From Cystobacter ferrugineus (GTDB lineage Bacteria; Myxococcota; Myxococcia; Myxococcales; Myxococcaceae): a DNA stretch of 64,000 nucleotides. The position numbers and the translations under genes are program-made. The notes under the pieces were generated by a model. The model was not told where the DNA came from. It made no database searches and saw only the letters and a list, made by a program, of their open reading frames with translations. Below, in pieces: positions 45,829-54,953 of this stretch; positions within the stretch are counted from its first letter, which is position 1, and each line of letters opens with the position of its first letter. Where the stretch lies: positions 249,390 through 313,389 of the forward strand of contig NZ_MPIN01000005.1 of NCBI RefSeq assembly GCF_001887355.1, written 5' to 3'.

Positions 45829-47523
45829 TCAGGCCGGGAGCGCGTACCGATGAGTGATGGCACCGAGCACCCGCCGGCGGCTGTCCGTCGCGGAAAGCTC
45901 GTAGCGGCGCTCGATGGTGGAGACCTCCCGGGCGAGCTCGTCGTCACGAAGCACGCGACGTATCCAGCGCGAGAAATCCCCATGCCAGAGGTGGAAGAGC
46001 CACGTCCGCTCGTCCAGGCCGTCCGCCAACTGGCAGAAGGTGCTCAGGTTGTGAGCCCTCAGCTCCAACCGCCCTTCCGGCCCCCGGAAGACGAAGCTCC
46101 TGGAGCCCAGATCTCCCTCCACATGTCCGTGGAGGCGCCGCAGGCGCTCGGCGCGCCCGGGCGGAACCCTCAGCCGCATGGGCCAGTGCCCCTCGGTGAT
46201 GAACCAGGCGAGCACTTCATCCGCCTGTCCCGCGCTGAGCGGGAGATGGGGAGAAGAGCCGGCGAGCACCCTGGCCACCTGCCCAAGCACCCGAGCCGGC
46301 GCCGGCCCGACGGACACGGCGACATCCACCTGCCGGAGGATGGACCGCGCCACCTTCCCCGGGTCCTCCACCAGCAGGAGGGTCTCTCCCAGTGTCGGAG
46401 GGCTCCCCTCGGCGGCGCGCCCTCCGGAGGGCCACACGTCCTGGGCTCCGTTGACGAGCAGCCAGTGCGGTCTCCCCGTCCGCCTCCGCATCACCTCCAG
46501 CGCCGTGAACAGCTCGGAGCAGAAGCCCGGCAACTCGTGGGGAGACAACCCGGCGAGGTTGACCACGAGCTTCACCGACGGATCCGTCAGGGCGGCGATG
46601 ACCTCGGATACACGGGGCGCGCGCAGCCGGCTCCCCAGCTTCACCAGATCCTCGCGGAGGGGGAAATCCCCGCTGGGGTCGATGACGCAGGGCTGATACT
46701 TCTTCTGGATGAGACGCTCGAGGAGCCCGAAGGCGTAGCTCGACTTCCCACCGCCACGTGGTCCCACGACGAGGACGTTGTCCCCATAGGCGGGAATGCA
46801 CACCGCGTCTCCGGCTTGATTGAAGCCGAGCATCAGCGAGTCGTGGGGAATCCGAGCCTTGGCCGCCTGGAGATCGTCGCGGACCAACTCCTCGATGAGC
46901 TCGACCACCCCGGCGTCCGCCGCTCCTCGGGTCACGAAGGCCGCCCGCCCCTTGAGCGCGGGCAGGGCATTGGCCAGGGCCACCGCGCACTCGCTCACCT
47001 CCAGGAGCGAATGATCATTGGCCTCGCTCCCAATGCCGACGACCTCGTGCGCGGACAACCCGAGTGACAGGAGCGCCTCTTGGAGGCCCGCTCCCTTGTT
47101 GACGCCCGGCGGCACGACCAGTGCCGACTCGCCATGGAAGACGACTTGAAGCTCGAGGCCAAGCTCGCGAACCGTTTCGACGAGCGCGCACGCATGCGAG
47201 GCATGGGTGGAGACGACGACCTGTCCCCGCTCGACGGGAGCGAGGATGCGCTGGCGCAGGGCCCCCACGAATGACTCCGGGATGGGCTCCCGGAGGGACA
47301 CGCTCTCGCGGCGAGCCGGCCAGTGCAGGACGGCACCGTTCTCCGCGACGATGCAATCGAATAATTCCAGGCGGGCGCCGATCGCGGGCAGCTCTCCGAG
47401 CCGTCGCGCGGTCACCAGGAGCGCGCGCCGTCCCGAGCACCGCAGCCGCTCGAGCGCGGCATCGAGAAGGCCGGCGGATTCCAGGTTGCCATCCAGGCTC
47501 ATGGCGAGGGCCAGGTAGCGCAT
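45829..47523 (-). CDS. HAD-phosphatase/P-loop ATPase fusion with eroded active sites
   Basis: A 564-residue protein from the ATG at 47523. Residues 1-215 are a Cof-type HAD domain. The nucleophile motif DYDGT is replaced by SLDGN (first Asp is Ser9), and the GDAENDH motif has become GSEANDH. Residues 220-560 form a HerA/DUF853-like ATPase with intact Walker A (VVGPRGGGKSS, Lys260), but the usual Walker B DEAHHL is VNGAQD at 357-362. VNKGAGLQEAL, HEVVGIGSE and CVIDPSGDFPLRE still identify the family. Both activities are therefore doubtful, although the gene is full length and in frame. It could be a regulatory paralogue or an early pseudogene. Confidence 0.7.
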   Translation of the reverse strand: MRYLALAMSLDGNLESAGLLDAALERLRCSGRRALLVTARRLGELPAIGARLELFDCIVAENGAVLHWPARRESVSLREPIPESFVGALRQRILAPVERGQVVVSTHASHACALVETVRELGLELQVVFHGESALVVPPGVNKGAGLQEALLSLGLSAHEVVGIGSEANDHSLLEVSECAVALANALPALKGRAAFVTRGAADAGVVELIEELVRDDLQAAKARIPHDSLMLGFNQAGDAVCIPAYGDNVLVVGPRGGGKSSYAFGLLERLIQKKYQPCVIDPSGDFPLREDLVKLGSRLRAPRVSEVIAALTDPSVKLVVNLAGLSPHELPGFCSELFTALEVMRRRTGRPHWLLVNGAQDVWPSGGRAAEGSPPTLGETLLLVEDPGKVARSILRQVDVAVSVGPAPARVLGQVARVLAGSSPHLPLSAGQADEVLAWFITEGHWPMRLRVPPGRAERLRRLHGHVEGDLGSRSFVFRGPEGRLELRAHNLSTFCQLADGLDERTWLFHLWHGDFSRWIRRVLRDDELAREVSTIERRYELSATDSRRRVLGAITHRYALPA

Positions 47524-48074
47524 GGGGACCTCCATGTGGGGTGGTGATGGACGTGGGAAGGCGGCGACGCCCGCCAGGACAGACCTGGAGCGGGGACCCG
47601 TGAGGGACGATCGGGAACGTGAGTGAGGGGGGCGGGCCCCACCAGGGGGCCCGCATCAAGGGCGTGCCCGACGAGGACGCTTCCTCGTTCAACGACCGCC
47701 AGCGCCTCTAGGCGAGAGGCGCCACGGTGCGCGAGAGGAGCCAGGCCGCGGCCCTGTGGAGCACGCACGAGCGACGGCACAGCCCCGCCCAAGGCACCTC
47801 GCTCTTGTGGTGGGCTGGCGGCATGCGCATCTCGGCTCTCCCCGGTTCACGACGATGCTCGGTCCACATCGTCTCCACGTGGACAACCCCTGCTCCGCCA
47901 GGATTCTTCCTCCCTCAGGAACGGCACCGAGGACCCGGCTTCATGGCGCGCCCTCCTTCGCGACCCAGTGCGGCCCTCGGCCAGGCGAGCCGGACTGACC
48001 TGGGCCCCACTGACACGCCCCGAATGTGACGCATACCCAGCCCCCTCGCGGCGTCCTCCAATTTCAGCGACTCC
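47524..48074. other. Gene-poor stretch with decayed coding fragments
   Basis: This holds no intact gene. A short in-frame, codon-biased fragment on the plus strand (about 47643-47711, ending IKGVPDEDASSFNDRQRL then TAG) and the decayed lipoyl-domain copy at 47756-47998 are the only coding traces. Upstream of the HAD-ATPase start (47524-47640) the DNA is G-rich without a clear promoter. Confidence 0.5.
47756..47998 (+). pseudogene. Decayed second copy of the lipoyl-domain gene
   Basis: An 80-codon frame whose second half lines up with the lipoyl-like protein at 43703. LHVDNPCSARILPPSG matches VTVSSPWAGRILVTHG, and RLHGAPSFATQ matches RVHGPPSFATQ. At the DNA level a 21-base word (47950-47970) is identical to one near 43997-44017. 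The similarity continues through the stop and spacer to GTGACGCA, just before where the CULT gene begins at the other locus. The N-terminal half of the lipoyl domain is unrecognisable and no CULT sequence follows. It is most likely the remnant of a duplicated lipoyl-CULT locus. Confidence 0.45.
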
Positions 48075-48120
48075 TTGAAGTGCGTGGCGCCCGCCATCAC
48101 GGCGCCGCCACGCACTTCAA
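48075..48120 (-). terminator. 15-bp hairpin after the giant lipoprotein gene
   Basis: A perfect 15-bp inverted repeat (48075-48089 with 48106-48120) around a 16-base loop, 38 bases beyond the minus-strand stop at 48158. There is no T-run on either side, but it is the strongest hairpin in the window. Confidence 0.6.
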
Positions 48121-48157
48121 CTCACGGTTCCCAACTCCTCTGCTCACCACCTCTTCT

Positions 48158-51100
48158 TCATTGCACGGTGAGGTGAGGCTGGGTCTTGAGTTCTTGGAGT
48201 TCACCCTGTCGACCAGCGGTCCGCACGATGAGGGGGTAGCTGCCCGAAGCGGGCGCCGTGAACCCGGTCACCTCGAGCGTGTAGCGGTGCCCGGGCAGTA
48301 TACCGGCGGACGTCAACGACAGCAGTGGGCCTCCACCCGGTCCCTGAGCACCAACCAGCACATTCGCGCTTCGATCCACGTCATCGACCTTGACGGAGAG
48401 TTGTCCCACGGTGGGCACCGGCCAGCCTGGAGGCAGCTCCACCGTCACGGTGTCGATGGTCGTCGCGGTGCGGCTCACTTTCAGTCCACGAATGGCCGTC
48501 TCCGCCTGGGAGTAGGCGTACGGACCATAACGACCGCTGGTGAAGCCACCAGGGTCCTTCACACTGAGTCGTGGTAACCCGTCGATGAAGACATCGATAT
48601 CAGGACCGTCGAGGACCACCTTGAGTTTGTAGAAGGTGTTCGCCACCCAGCCCTTCGTTGGCCCGAGATCGGACGCCAGGATGTTGGGACGGGGTGATGC
48701 CGCGTCATTGTCGTTGTCCCACAACTCCGCGAGCCCGGTGGGTCCGCTGCCATCTCCCCGGAAATCACAGTTGGAGATACGGCGCAACGCCAGGCCCGCG
48801 CGACCGTAAAGGCCATCCGCATGTTGATCGGCCTGTTTCCAATCAAGCAGATAGAAATTGCACTCATCCACCCACCGGAACACCAGCCCGATGAAATCGT
48901 CATCAGTGGTTGTCAGCGAGCCAATCTCCAACTCGATGGTCCCATCCGAGAGCGCATCCGCGGACGTGAAGTAGCCGGGATCTCCGTTGACGGACGTGCG
49001 CAGGATGGTCCCGTGCGTGGGGTGATTATACAGATGCCAGTTCAGATCCTGACCGTGTTGGGCCCATTGCTGGAAGATGGTCGTCGGATCCGTCATCACT
49101 TCCACGTTGTTGTCCACCGTGAGGGTGAATGAAGCGTTCCGCGTTCCCGCCACCAGGGGCGAGGGATCGGTGGTGAGAGCCACCACTCCCGCACCATCCG
49201 CTGCCGTGCCATGCACGCGCACCTGGACACCGTCGCCCAACATCGGCACGTAGCCCGCGCCGTTGTCCACCGTCACGGGCCAGGTGGAGACTCCGAGAAC
49301 CTCGTGCGCCATCATCCGCTCGAAGGTCACGTCCAGCCAGGGCTTCGCATCGGACGGCGAGACAGGCGTGGGTGGCACCACCGTCACGAGTGTGCCACCA
49401 CCTGGTCCTTCCCCTGGAGTTCCTCGAGTGACGGCATGGGTCACGTCCGTACCATTTCCCAGGACCGCATGGACCTCCGGAATGGACCACCCGATGGGCA
49501 CTTCAATGCGCACTCCGGCGAGTTTCGTCACGCCATCGGTGGCCACGCGGACTCGGATCTGATTGTTCTGGGTCGCGGCTCGAATCACCTCTGGAGTGCT
49601 GCGTGCGATCGCCTGGCGCACACCGACCTGCACGGTATCCACGGTGCCATCACCACTCGTGGCGGTCAGCGCGTAATCCCCGGGAGTGGCTCCCTCGATG
49701 ACCGCGGACTGGGTATTGGAGCCCGCCGGGAAGTGCACCGTTGAAGGAACGACGGCCCCCCCATTGCTCACGGCGAGCGCCACGCTGCGTCCGGCCGTGG
49801 GAGCGGGGGCATCGAGCCCCAATTGAAAGGTTTCGGCGATTCGAGGGAGGATCCAGAGCCGCGCGTCGGGCAGCACGGGGACGGGAGGTGCCACGACCCG
49901 CACCCGGAGCGAGGCCGCCTCCGCGAATGGAGTGCCCGCCGACAACGTGGCCTCGGGTCCTGTCTGAACTCCCGTCAAGGAGAGCGCCACACGACGCTTT
50001 CCTTCCGGAATGGTGCTCATTCCAGCCACGGGAGCCAGGATCCCCGCCGGGTCGGTCAGGGTCAATCCGACGGGATAGCCCCCTGCTTCCGCGGACTCCG
50101 TGAGGGTCACCTCTGTTTCGAGGCTCTCGCCGGGAACCAGGGAGATCGAGGGGAGTTCGAAGCCCAGTCTGGGAACGACGACCTCCAGGTCGCGCTGGCC
50201 CGAATGGCGATACGTGACGCGCGGGTCCCTGTTGCGCACCACGACGGTGGAATGTCCCGCGGTGCCAGCTCGGGCCGCCTCCAGGGTGAAGCGCAAGGAG
50301 CTGCCCTGGGTGACGGTCGTGGGCGCGGGTTCTCCGTCGACCAGCACCTGGCTGGTGGGCAGGAAGCCCGCTCCCGTGAGCACGATCTCACGCGAGACGG
50401 GCCCCGCGAGCAGTCGCTCGGGTGTCGCCCCCAGGAGGATCGGCGTCGGCGCGTCCACGTACAACGGCAGAGCGCGTGCGTCCGTACGGCTCTCGCCAAA
50501 GGCATTCGTGACCGTGAGCGTGGCGGGTCCGGGTTCCAGATCCCACGGAATTCGAATCCGGACGTCGAGTGCCGCACCTCGCGGAGTCGTCCCGAGGACC
50601 GTGATTCCCGCCGGCGTCAGCCGGACCGATGAAGCCGTAATCACATTCGCGCCCTCTACCCGGAGCGTCGTTTCCTCACCCACGACCAGGGAGGACATGG
50701 ACAGGGCGTCGATGCGAGGAAGCAGCGGATTGGCGATGGTGACCTGAAGCTCGGCGGGCTCCTGGTTCCAATTTCCAGACCCATCACGAGCCCACAACAA
50801 CCAGGTCTGTGTGCCATTGTCGAGCAGTTCCGTGTTCACGGAGAGCTGGCCCCGGGCCGTGTCGGAGGAGGCCAATGCCCTCCCGCCTGTCGTGAGCACC
50901 ACACGATCCACTCCCGGCCCGAAGGCATCCGTGCCTTCATACGACACGGTGAGCGTGCCACGAACCGTGCTCCCGGCCGCCGGAGACAGGAAGCGGACCA
51001 CGGGGAGGGTCGTGTCACGAGCCACCACGAGCTTCACCCCCGCTGTACTCTGGACGGTGGGCGCTCCCGGGTTGCCGTTGAGGTCCACCGCCATGACCGA

Positions 51101-54100
51101 GAGCACATGCTCGTGGTTCGGCGTCAAGGGCACCTGGACGGAGAACCGGCCCTGGGAGCCAGCCCTTCCTGTCGCGGGAGCGCTGCCGCCGCTCACCTGA
51201 ACATGGGCGTAGGGCTCGGTGCGTCCGGTGAGGAGCACACTGGCCTGGGCCGTATAGCGTGGCACGGACTCGACCTCGGGTGCTCCGGGCGGCACGGTGT
51301 CCGCCGGCCCCGTGGTGAACGGGATGAGCTGGATACCCGAGAGCGGTGTTCCAAAGACATCCGTGATGCCCGCGACTCGCACCACCACGGAAGCTCCGGA
51401 GGGAATCGGGGGCTCTGCCTCGCAGGTGAGCGTCCGGCCATCCGCGCTGAGGGTCAGTCGGCCCGCCAGCGCGCTTCCTCCCCGCACGTCTCCCCCTGAC
51501 ACCGTGCCCCCCAACACCACGGCGAAACTCCCCCGGGTGTAATCCGCCAGGTCCACGCGGACGGAGGAAGGATTGATGCGCTCACTGAACGAGAGACGCA
51601 GGGCCGTCCCGGCGGGGACATCCTTGGCTCCATTGGCGGGCACGCTCGCCAGCAGCGTCGGGGCAACGCCGTCATCCACGGGGGCCGTGCGGAAGGGCCA
51701 CGTGAAATCTCCAGCCAGAGGCTGTCCGCTGTGAGCATCACGCACACCAGTTCCGCCACCCGTCAGTCTGGCCCGATAGAACGAATCGGGAAGCAATCCG
51801 TTCAAGGGGCTCAGGCGGAGGGTGCTCCGGTTCGACGCGGAATCGAAGCTCGTGAAGACCCGCGTCAAGACACGCTCCAGCACCTGCTGCCCGGATTGAT
51901 CCATCCGCTCGAGTGAAAAGGTGCCCGCTTCCACCAGGGCGCCGGAGGAGAAGCGATCCGACGTCACCTGGGTGACCTCTCCAACCACTTCCGCCTCGAT
52001 GGACCCCAGGGAATGGGTCACCTCCGCATGGGGCGCCGGCGAGACGCGCGAGACGATGGGCGGCGGTGCGGCCGGCAAGGGGCTGGGGGAGACCTGCGAC
52101 GCACCGCCTTCGCAAGCCACTCCCGTGGAGACCGCGACCTCCACGTTCCCGCTCGTGTGTGTCCTGCACCCGATCACCTTCCCCTCCAGACAGGAGACGA
52201 GCTGGAACATGAAGGACCGGGAAGCGCCGGGCTCGAGGTGCCCCAGGGCGATCTGCCTGCCGCCCGAAGGTGACGCGGGGCAGCCCTCCTCCGCGAAGGC
52301 CGAACCGCCGCCGACATGGAACGCCAGGGAGCTGTAGTGGGCCGTGATGGGCGACGCATTGGTGATGGTCAAGAAGAGCGGATAGCGCTCCCCCTCCGAC
52401 ACATGGTCCGGATGAGTGAGTCCCACCTGGAACGTGGGCGGACCATGAACGGAGATCTGGGTCGAGGCATGGCCCTCGAAGGGGGCCAATGCTTCCTGGG
52501 CCGGGCCGACAATCGTTCCGCCGAAGTCGATGCGCACGTCGTGAAGACCCGCGGTATCACCCCGCAGGACGAACTGAGCGGTGGCCGTGGATGCACCCTT
52601 GGCCGTGGCGGGAGGCACGAGCATCAGGGGAACTGAATCCACGGGAGATTCCACCTGGATGTCGCCCAGATCATCACCCAGTCCCGCGCGGATGGCTGTC
52701 AGCCCCGTGGGTACTCGAAGCTCCGCGCCAGCCTGCAAGCTGAAACTCGTCGACAAGTTGGACAGGGCGAAGGTCACCTGGAAGAGTTCCTTGAGACTCT
52801 TGATCTTCCCATCGATGAGGATGACGCCGGGAATGGGGGGGAGATCTCCCTGAGGCTTGACCACGACGATGCTCGTTCCGCCACCTGCCGTGCCCCATGG
52901 CACTCCCTGGTAGATGCCCGGCGCGGAGCCCATCACCACGGGCTGGCTGACGGGAACCCGCTGGTGGTCCACCTCGATGACCACGGTGAACTCGGCGACA
53001 TGAAAATTGTCCGGGTCATCGAGTGTGATGACTCCCGCCTCCACCAGTTGTTCCACCTCCGCGGTGCTCAGTCTTCGGCTCGAGGCCTCCGCGACCACGA
53101 TTTCATTGGGGACCAGGTGCACCACGGAGAGAGGCACCGCGCAGGCCACGAGCCCCCCGCGCTCCGCGCAAACCCGGAGCACATTGTGGGCATTGCGCTG
53201 CAACGGCACATCGATGATGAATCCACTCTGGGAAGCCTCGAGCTGTTGACTCGCGGGGGCGGCACCGCCCTCGACAGTGACACGCGCGCCATTCGGCGCG
53301 GTCCCCCCGACACGCAGGTGATCCTGCGCGGTCAGGGCGGGCAGGGGCTGGAGAATGGGAGCCGCCAACCCTGGCGTGACCTTCGTCACCACGATCGAGC
53401 GTGTCCCGCTCTCGAGCGCACCGACGGTCCCCCTCACCAGCCGCGCTTCGATGAAAAGGGAGCCGCTCGCCAAGTAACTCAGATCCGCGGAGAGTGCCAC
53501 TGGGGAGGAGTGTCCATTCCAGAGCTGGCGGGTGGTGACCTCGCGTCCCAGACGATCCCTCGCGGTCAGTACAATGGCATCACCCGCCGCCGCCGTACCG
53601 GGGAGACCGACCAGGAAGGACACGGAATGCTCACTGTCGGGGGTGACCTCGTCACGTTCATTCCGGGAGGTGGCCGGCAGCGAGAGTTCCGTGGGAGGCT
53701 CCAGCGCGGCGGTCGGTGTGGGATCTACTCCGGTGCCCTGGGTAAGAATCTGGAGAGGCCTCATGCCACCCCCCTCGAGGACCAGTTTGGATTGCACCTG
53801 GCCCGAGGACGCAGGAGAGAAGCGCACGCTCACGGTCCGCTTCTCCCCTGGAGGAACGAGAAGCGGAAGCGGCGTCACCACCCGCATCACCTCCGTGTCG
53901 AAAGACGCGCGCTCGATGAGCGCCGCTCCCCGCCCTGAGTTCTCGAGCAGCAGGCTGCCCGTGGAGACATCTCCTCGCGCCACCACGCCCAGATCGAGCA
54001 GGGCTTGGAGCACATGCAATTCGGGCGTTCCCTCCGAAGCCACCCCCGTCCCGGACAATGGGACTCGCAACAGGCTCTTGTCGCCGCCCGTCCGGGCCAC

Positions 54101-54475
54101 GGTAATCTCTCCCGACGCGGCGTCCATGCGCTTGGGAGAAAAGCGGACCTCGAAGACTCCACTGGCTCCCGCCGCGAGTGAAGCCCTCGTCGGCGGAAGA
54201 ACCACGAACGAATCCCCGGTGGCCGAGAGCTCGATGTCGAGCGGCGCGCCGGAGACGTTGGTGAGTTGAAGGGATTGGGAGATCTCGCCCGGAACAGACA
54301 CCGCACCGAACTCCAACTCAGGCTGCGCCGCCGTCAGCAATACCGGCGCGTTCGGGTCATCCTGGTTTCCGTCTTTCCCAGGGTTTGCTTTTGTTCCCCC
54401 ACGACAGCTCGTGCACAACAATGCCAGGAGAAGAACTCCCGAAAAACATCCAAGCCATGATTTTTTGTCAGACAT
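48158..54475 (-). CDS. Giant multi-domain surface lipoprotein
   Basis: A 2105-residue protein. The ATG at 54475 gives MSDKKSWLGCFSGVLLLALL and a lipobox ending TSC. Two ASH-type (choice-of-anchor D) modules at ~45-240 contain QPELEFGAVSVPGEISQSL and ALLDLGVVARGDVSTGSLLL. Ig-like modules follow at ~270-900. A Big_5-like module (SVPANGAKDVPAGTALRLSF) follows, then Ig and two IPT/TIG modules (MSSLVVGEETTLRVEG, PTPILLGATPERLL). Near the C-terminus is a thrombospondin-C-like lectin domain (DECNFYLLDWKQADQH). No catalytic motif is visible. It is probably a long outer-membrane adhesin or matrix protein. Confidence 0.85.
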   Translation of the reverse strand: MSDKKSWLGCFSGVLLLALLCTSCRGGTKANPGKDGNQDDPNAPVLLTAAQPELEFGAVSVPGEISQSLQLTNVSGAPLDIELSATGDSFVVLPPTRASLAAGASGVFEVRFSPKRMDAASGEITVARTGGDKSLLRVPLSGTGVASEGTPELHVLQALLDLGVVARGDVSTGSLLLENSGRGAALIERASFDTEVMRVVTPLPLLVPPGEKRTVSVRFSPASSGQVQSKLVLEGGGMRPLQILTQGTGVDPTPTAALEPPTELSLPATSRNERDEVTPDSEHSVSFLVGLPGTAAAGDAIVLTARDRLGREVTTRQLWNGHSSPVALSADLSYLASGSLFIEARLVRGTVGALESGTRSIVVTKVTPGLAAPILQPLPALTAQDHLRVGGTAPNGARVTVEGGAAPASQQLEASQSGFIIDVPLQRNAHNVLRVCAERGGLVACAVPLSVVHLVPNEIVVAEASSRRLSTAEVEQLVEAGVITLDDPDNFHVAEFTVVIEVDHQRVPVSQPVVMGSAPGIYQGVPWGTAGGGTSIVVVKPQGDLPPIPGVILIDGKIKSLKELFQVTFALSNLSTSFSLQAGAELRVPTGLTAIRAGLGDDLGDIQVESPVDSVPLMLVPPATAKGASTATAQFVLRGDTAGLHDVRIDFGGTIVGPAQEALAPFEGHASTQISVHGPPTFQVGLTHPDHVSEGERYPLFLTITNASPITAHYSSLAFHVGGGSAFAEEGCPASPSGGRQIALGHLEPGASRSFMFQLVSCLEGKVIGCRTHTSGNVEVAVSTGVACEGGASQVSPSPLPAAPPPIVSRVSPAPHAEVTHSLGSIEAEVVGEVTQVTSDRFSSGALVEAGTFSLERMDQSGQQVLERVLTRVFTSFDSASNRSTLRLSPLNGLLPDSFYRARLTGGGTGVRDAHSGQPLAGDFTWPFRTAPVDDGVAPTLLASVPANGAKDVPAGTALRLSFSERINPSSVRVDLADYTRGSFAVVLGGTVSGGDVRGGSALAGRLTLSADGRTLTCEAEPPIPSGASVVVRVAGITDVFGTPLSGIQLIPFTTGPADTVPPGAPEVESVPRYTAQASVLLTGRTEPYAHVQVSGGSAPATGRAGSQGRFSVQVPLTPNHEHVLSVMAVDLNGNPGAPTVQSTAGVKLVVARDTTLPVVRFLSPAAGSTVRGTLTVSYEGTDAFGPGVDRVVLTTGGRALASSDTARGQLSVNTELLDNGTQTWLLWARDGSGNWNQEPAELQVTIANPLLPRIDALSMSSLVVGEETTLRVEGANVITASSVRLTPAGITVLGTTPRGAALDVRIRIPWDLEPGPATLTVTNAFGESRTDARALPLYVDAPTPILLGATPERLLAGPVSREIVLTGAGFLPTSQVLVDGEPAPTTVTQGSSLRFTLEAARAGTAGHSTVVVRNRDPRVTYRHSGQRDLEVVVPRLGFELPSISLVPGESLETEVTLTESAEAGGYPVGLTLTDPAGILAPVAGMSTIPEGKRRVALSLTGVQTGPEATLSAGTPFAEAASLRVRVVAPPVPVLPDARLWILPRIAETFQLGLDAPAPTAGRSVALAVSNGGAVVPSTVHFPAGSNTQSAVIEGATPGDYALTATSGDGTVDTVQVGVRQAIARSTPEVIRAATQNNQIRVRVATDGVTKLAGVRIEVPIGWSIPEVHAVLGNGTDVTHAVTRGTPGEGPGGGTLVTVVPPTPVSPSDAKPWLDVTFERMMAHEVLGVSTWPVTVDNGAGYVPMLGDGVQVRVHGTAADGAGVVALTTDPSPLVAGTRNASFTLTVDNNVEVMTDPTTIFQQWAQHGQDLNWHLYNHPTHGTILRTSVNGDPGYFTSADALSDGTIELEIGSLTTTDDDFIGLVFRWVDECNFYLLDWKQADQHADGLYGRAGLALRRISNCDFRGDGSGPTGLAELWDNDNDAASPRPNILASDLGPTKGWVANTFYKLKVVLDGPDIDVFIDGLPRLSVKDPGGFTSGRYGPYAYSQAETAIRGLKVSRTATTIDTVTVELPPGWPVPTVGQLSVKVDDVDRSANVLVGAQGPGGGPLLSLTSAGILPGHRYTLEVTGFTAPASGSYPLIVRTAGRQGELQELKTQPHLTVQ

Positions 54476-54912
54476 TGACGACACTCTATCGGGAATGACC
54501 TTGGAGGTGTCCATTGCCCCAAAGGCGCACACCGGATGAACAATCCTCTTGATGTTCGGAACGAAACAACGGCCCCCTCACGTGGACGAATACGTCCAGA
54601 GTGAAAGCCTTTGGCGGCCCCCTGTCCCACGCTCTCGAGCCGCTCAATCCCCATCGAAAGCCCCCCTCACAGCCTCCGCAGTCGCTGCTGCAACTGCTCG
54701 AGCGTCACCATCCGGAGGTCGAGGAGAGCGAGCCCATGCCGAAGAGACCCCTTGGCCAGGGCCACGTCACGCGCGAGCATCGTCTGGGCACTGCCCTCCG
54801 AGGAGACGGTGAATCGCGGGGGCTCGTAACGCGCCCGTGATATCTCTAGGGAAGCGCTCTCGGCCGTCCGCTCCGAGCCCCCGGTCTTTGGTGCCCTGTC
54901 AAACGGTTCGTG
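54476..54912. other. Divergent gap before the cellulase, with a possible gene remnant
   Basis: The 478-base divergent gap holds one suspicious minus-strand frame ending at 54667. Its last ~50 codons (back to about 54835) read like a real protein tail (ARDVALAKGSLRHGLALLDL, RMVTLEQLQQRLRRL), but no start or upstream partner is present. It may be a degraded gene end. The rest of the gap shows no recognisable feature apart from the promoter at its right edge. Confidence 0.35.
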
Positions 54913-54942
54913 TTGACACAGGGGCGTCCAATTCGAGAAAAT
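54913..54942 (+). promoter_or_regulatory. Candidate promoter of the cellulase gene
   Basis: A perfect -35 TTGACA (54913-54918), an 18-base spacer and GAAAAT (54937-54942), in the most AT-rich stretch of the window. Transcription would start near 54949, almost at the first ATG (54954), implying either a leaderless message or use of the second ATG at 54987. Confidence 0.45.
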
Positions 54943-54953
54943 TATGAAATAAA

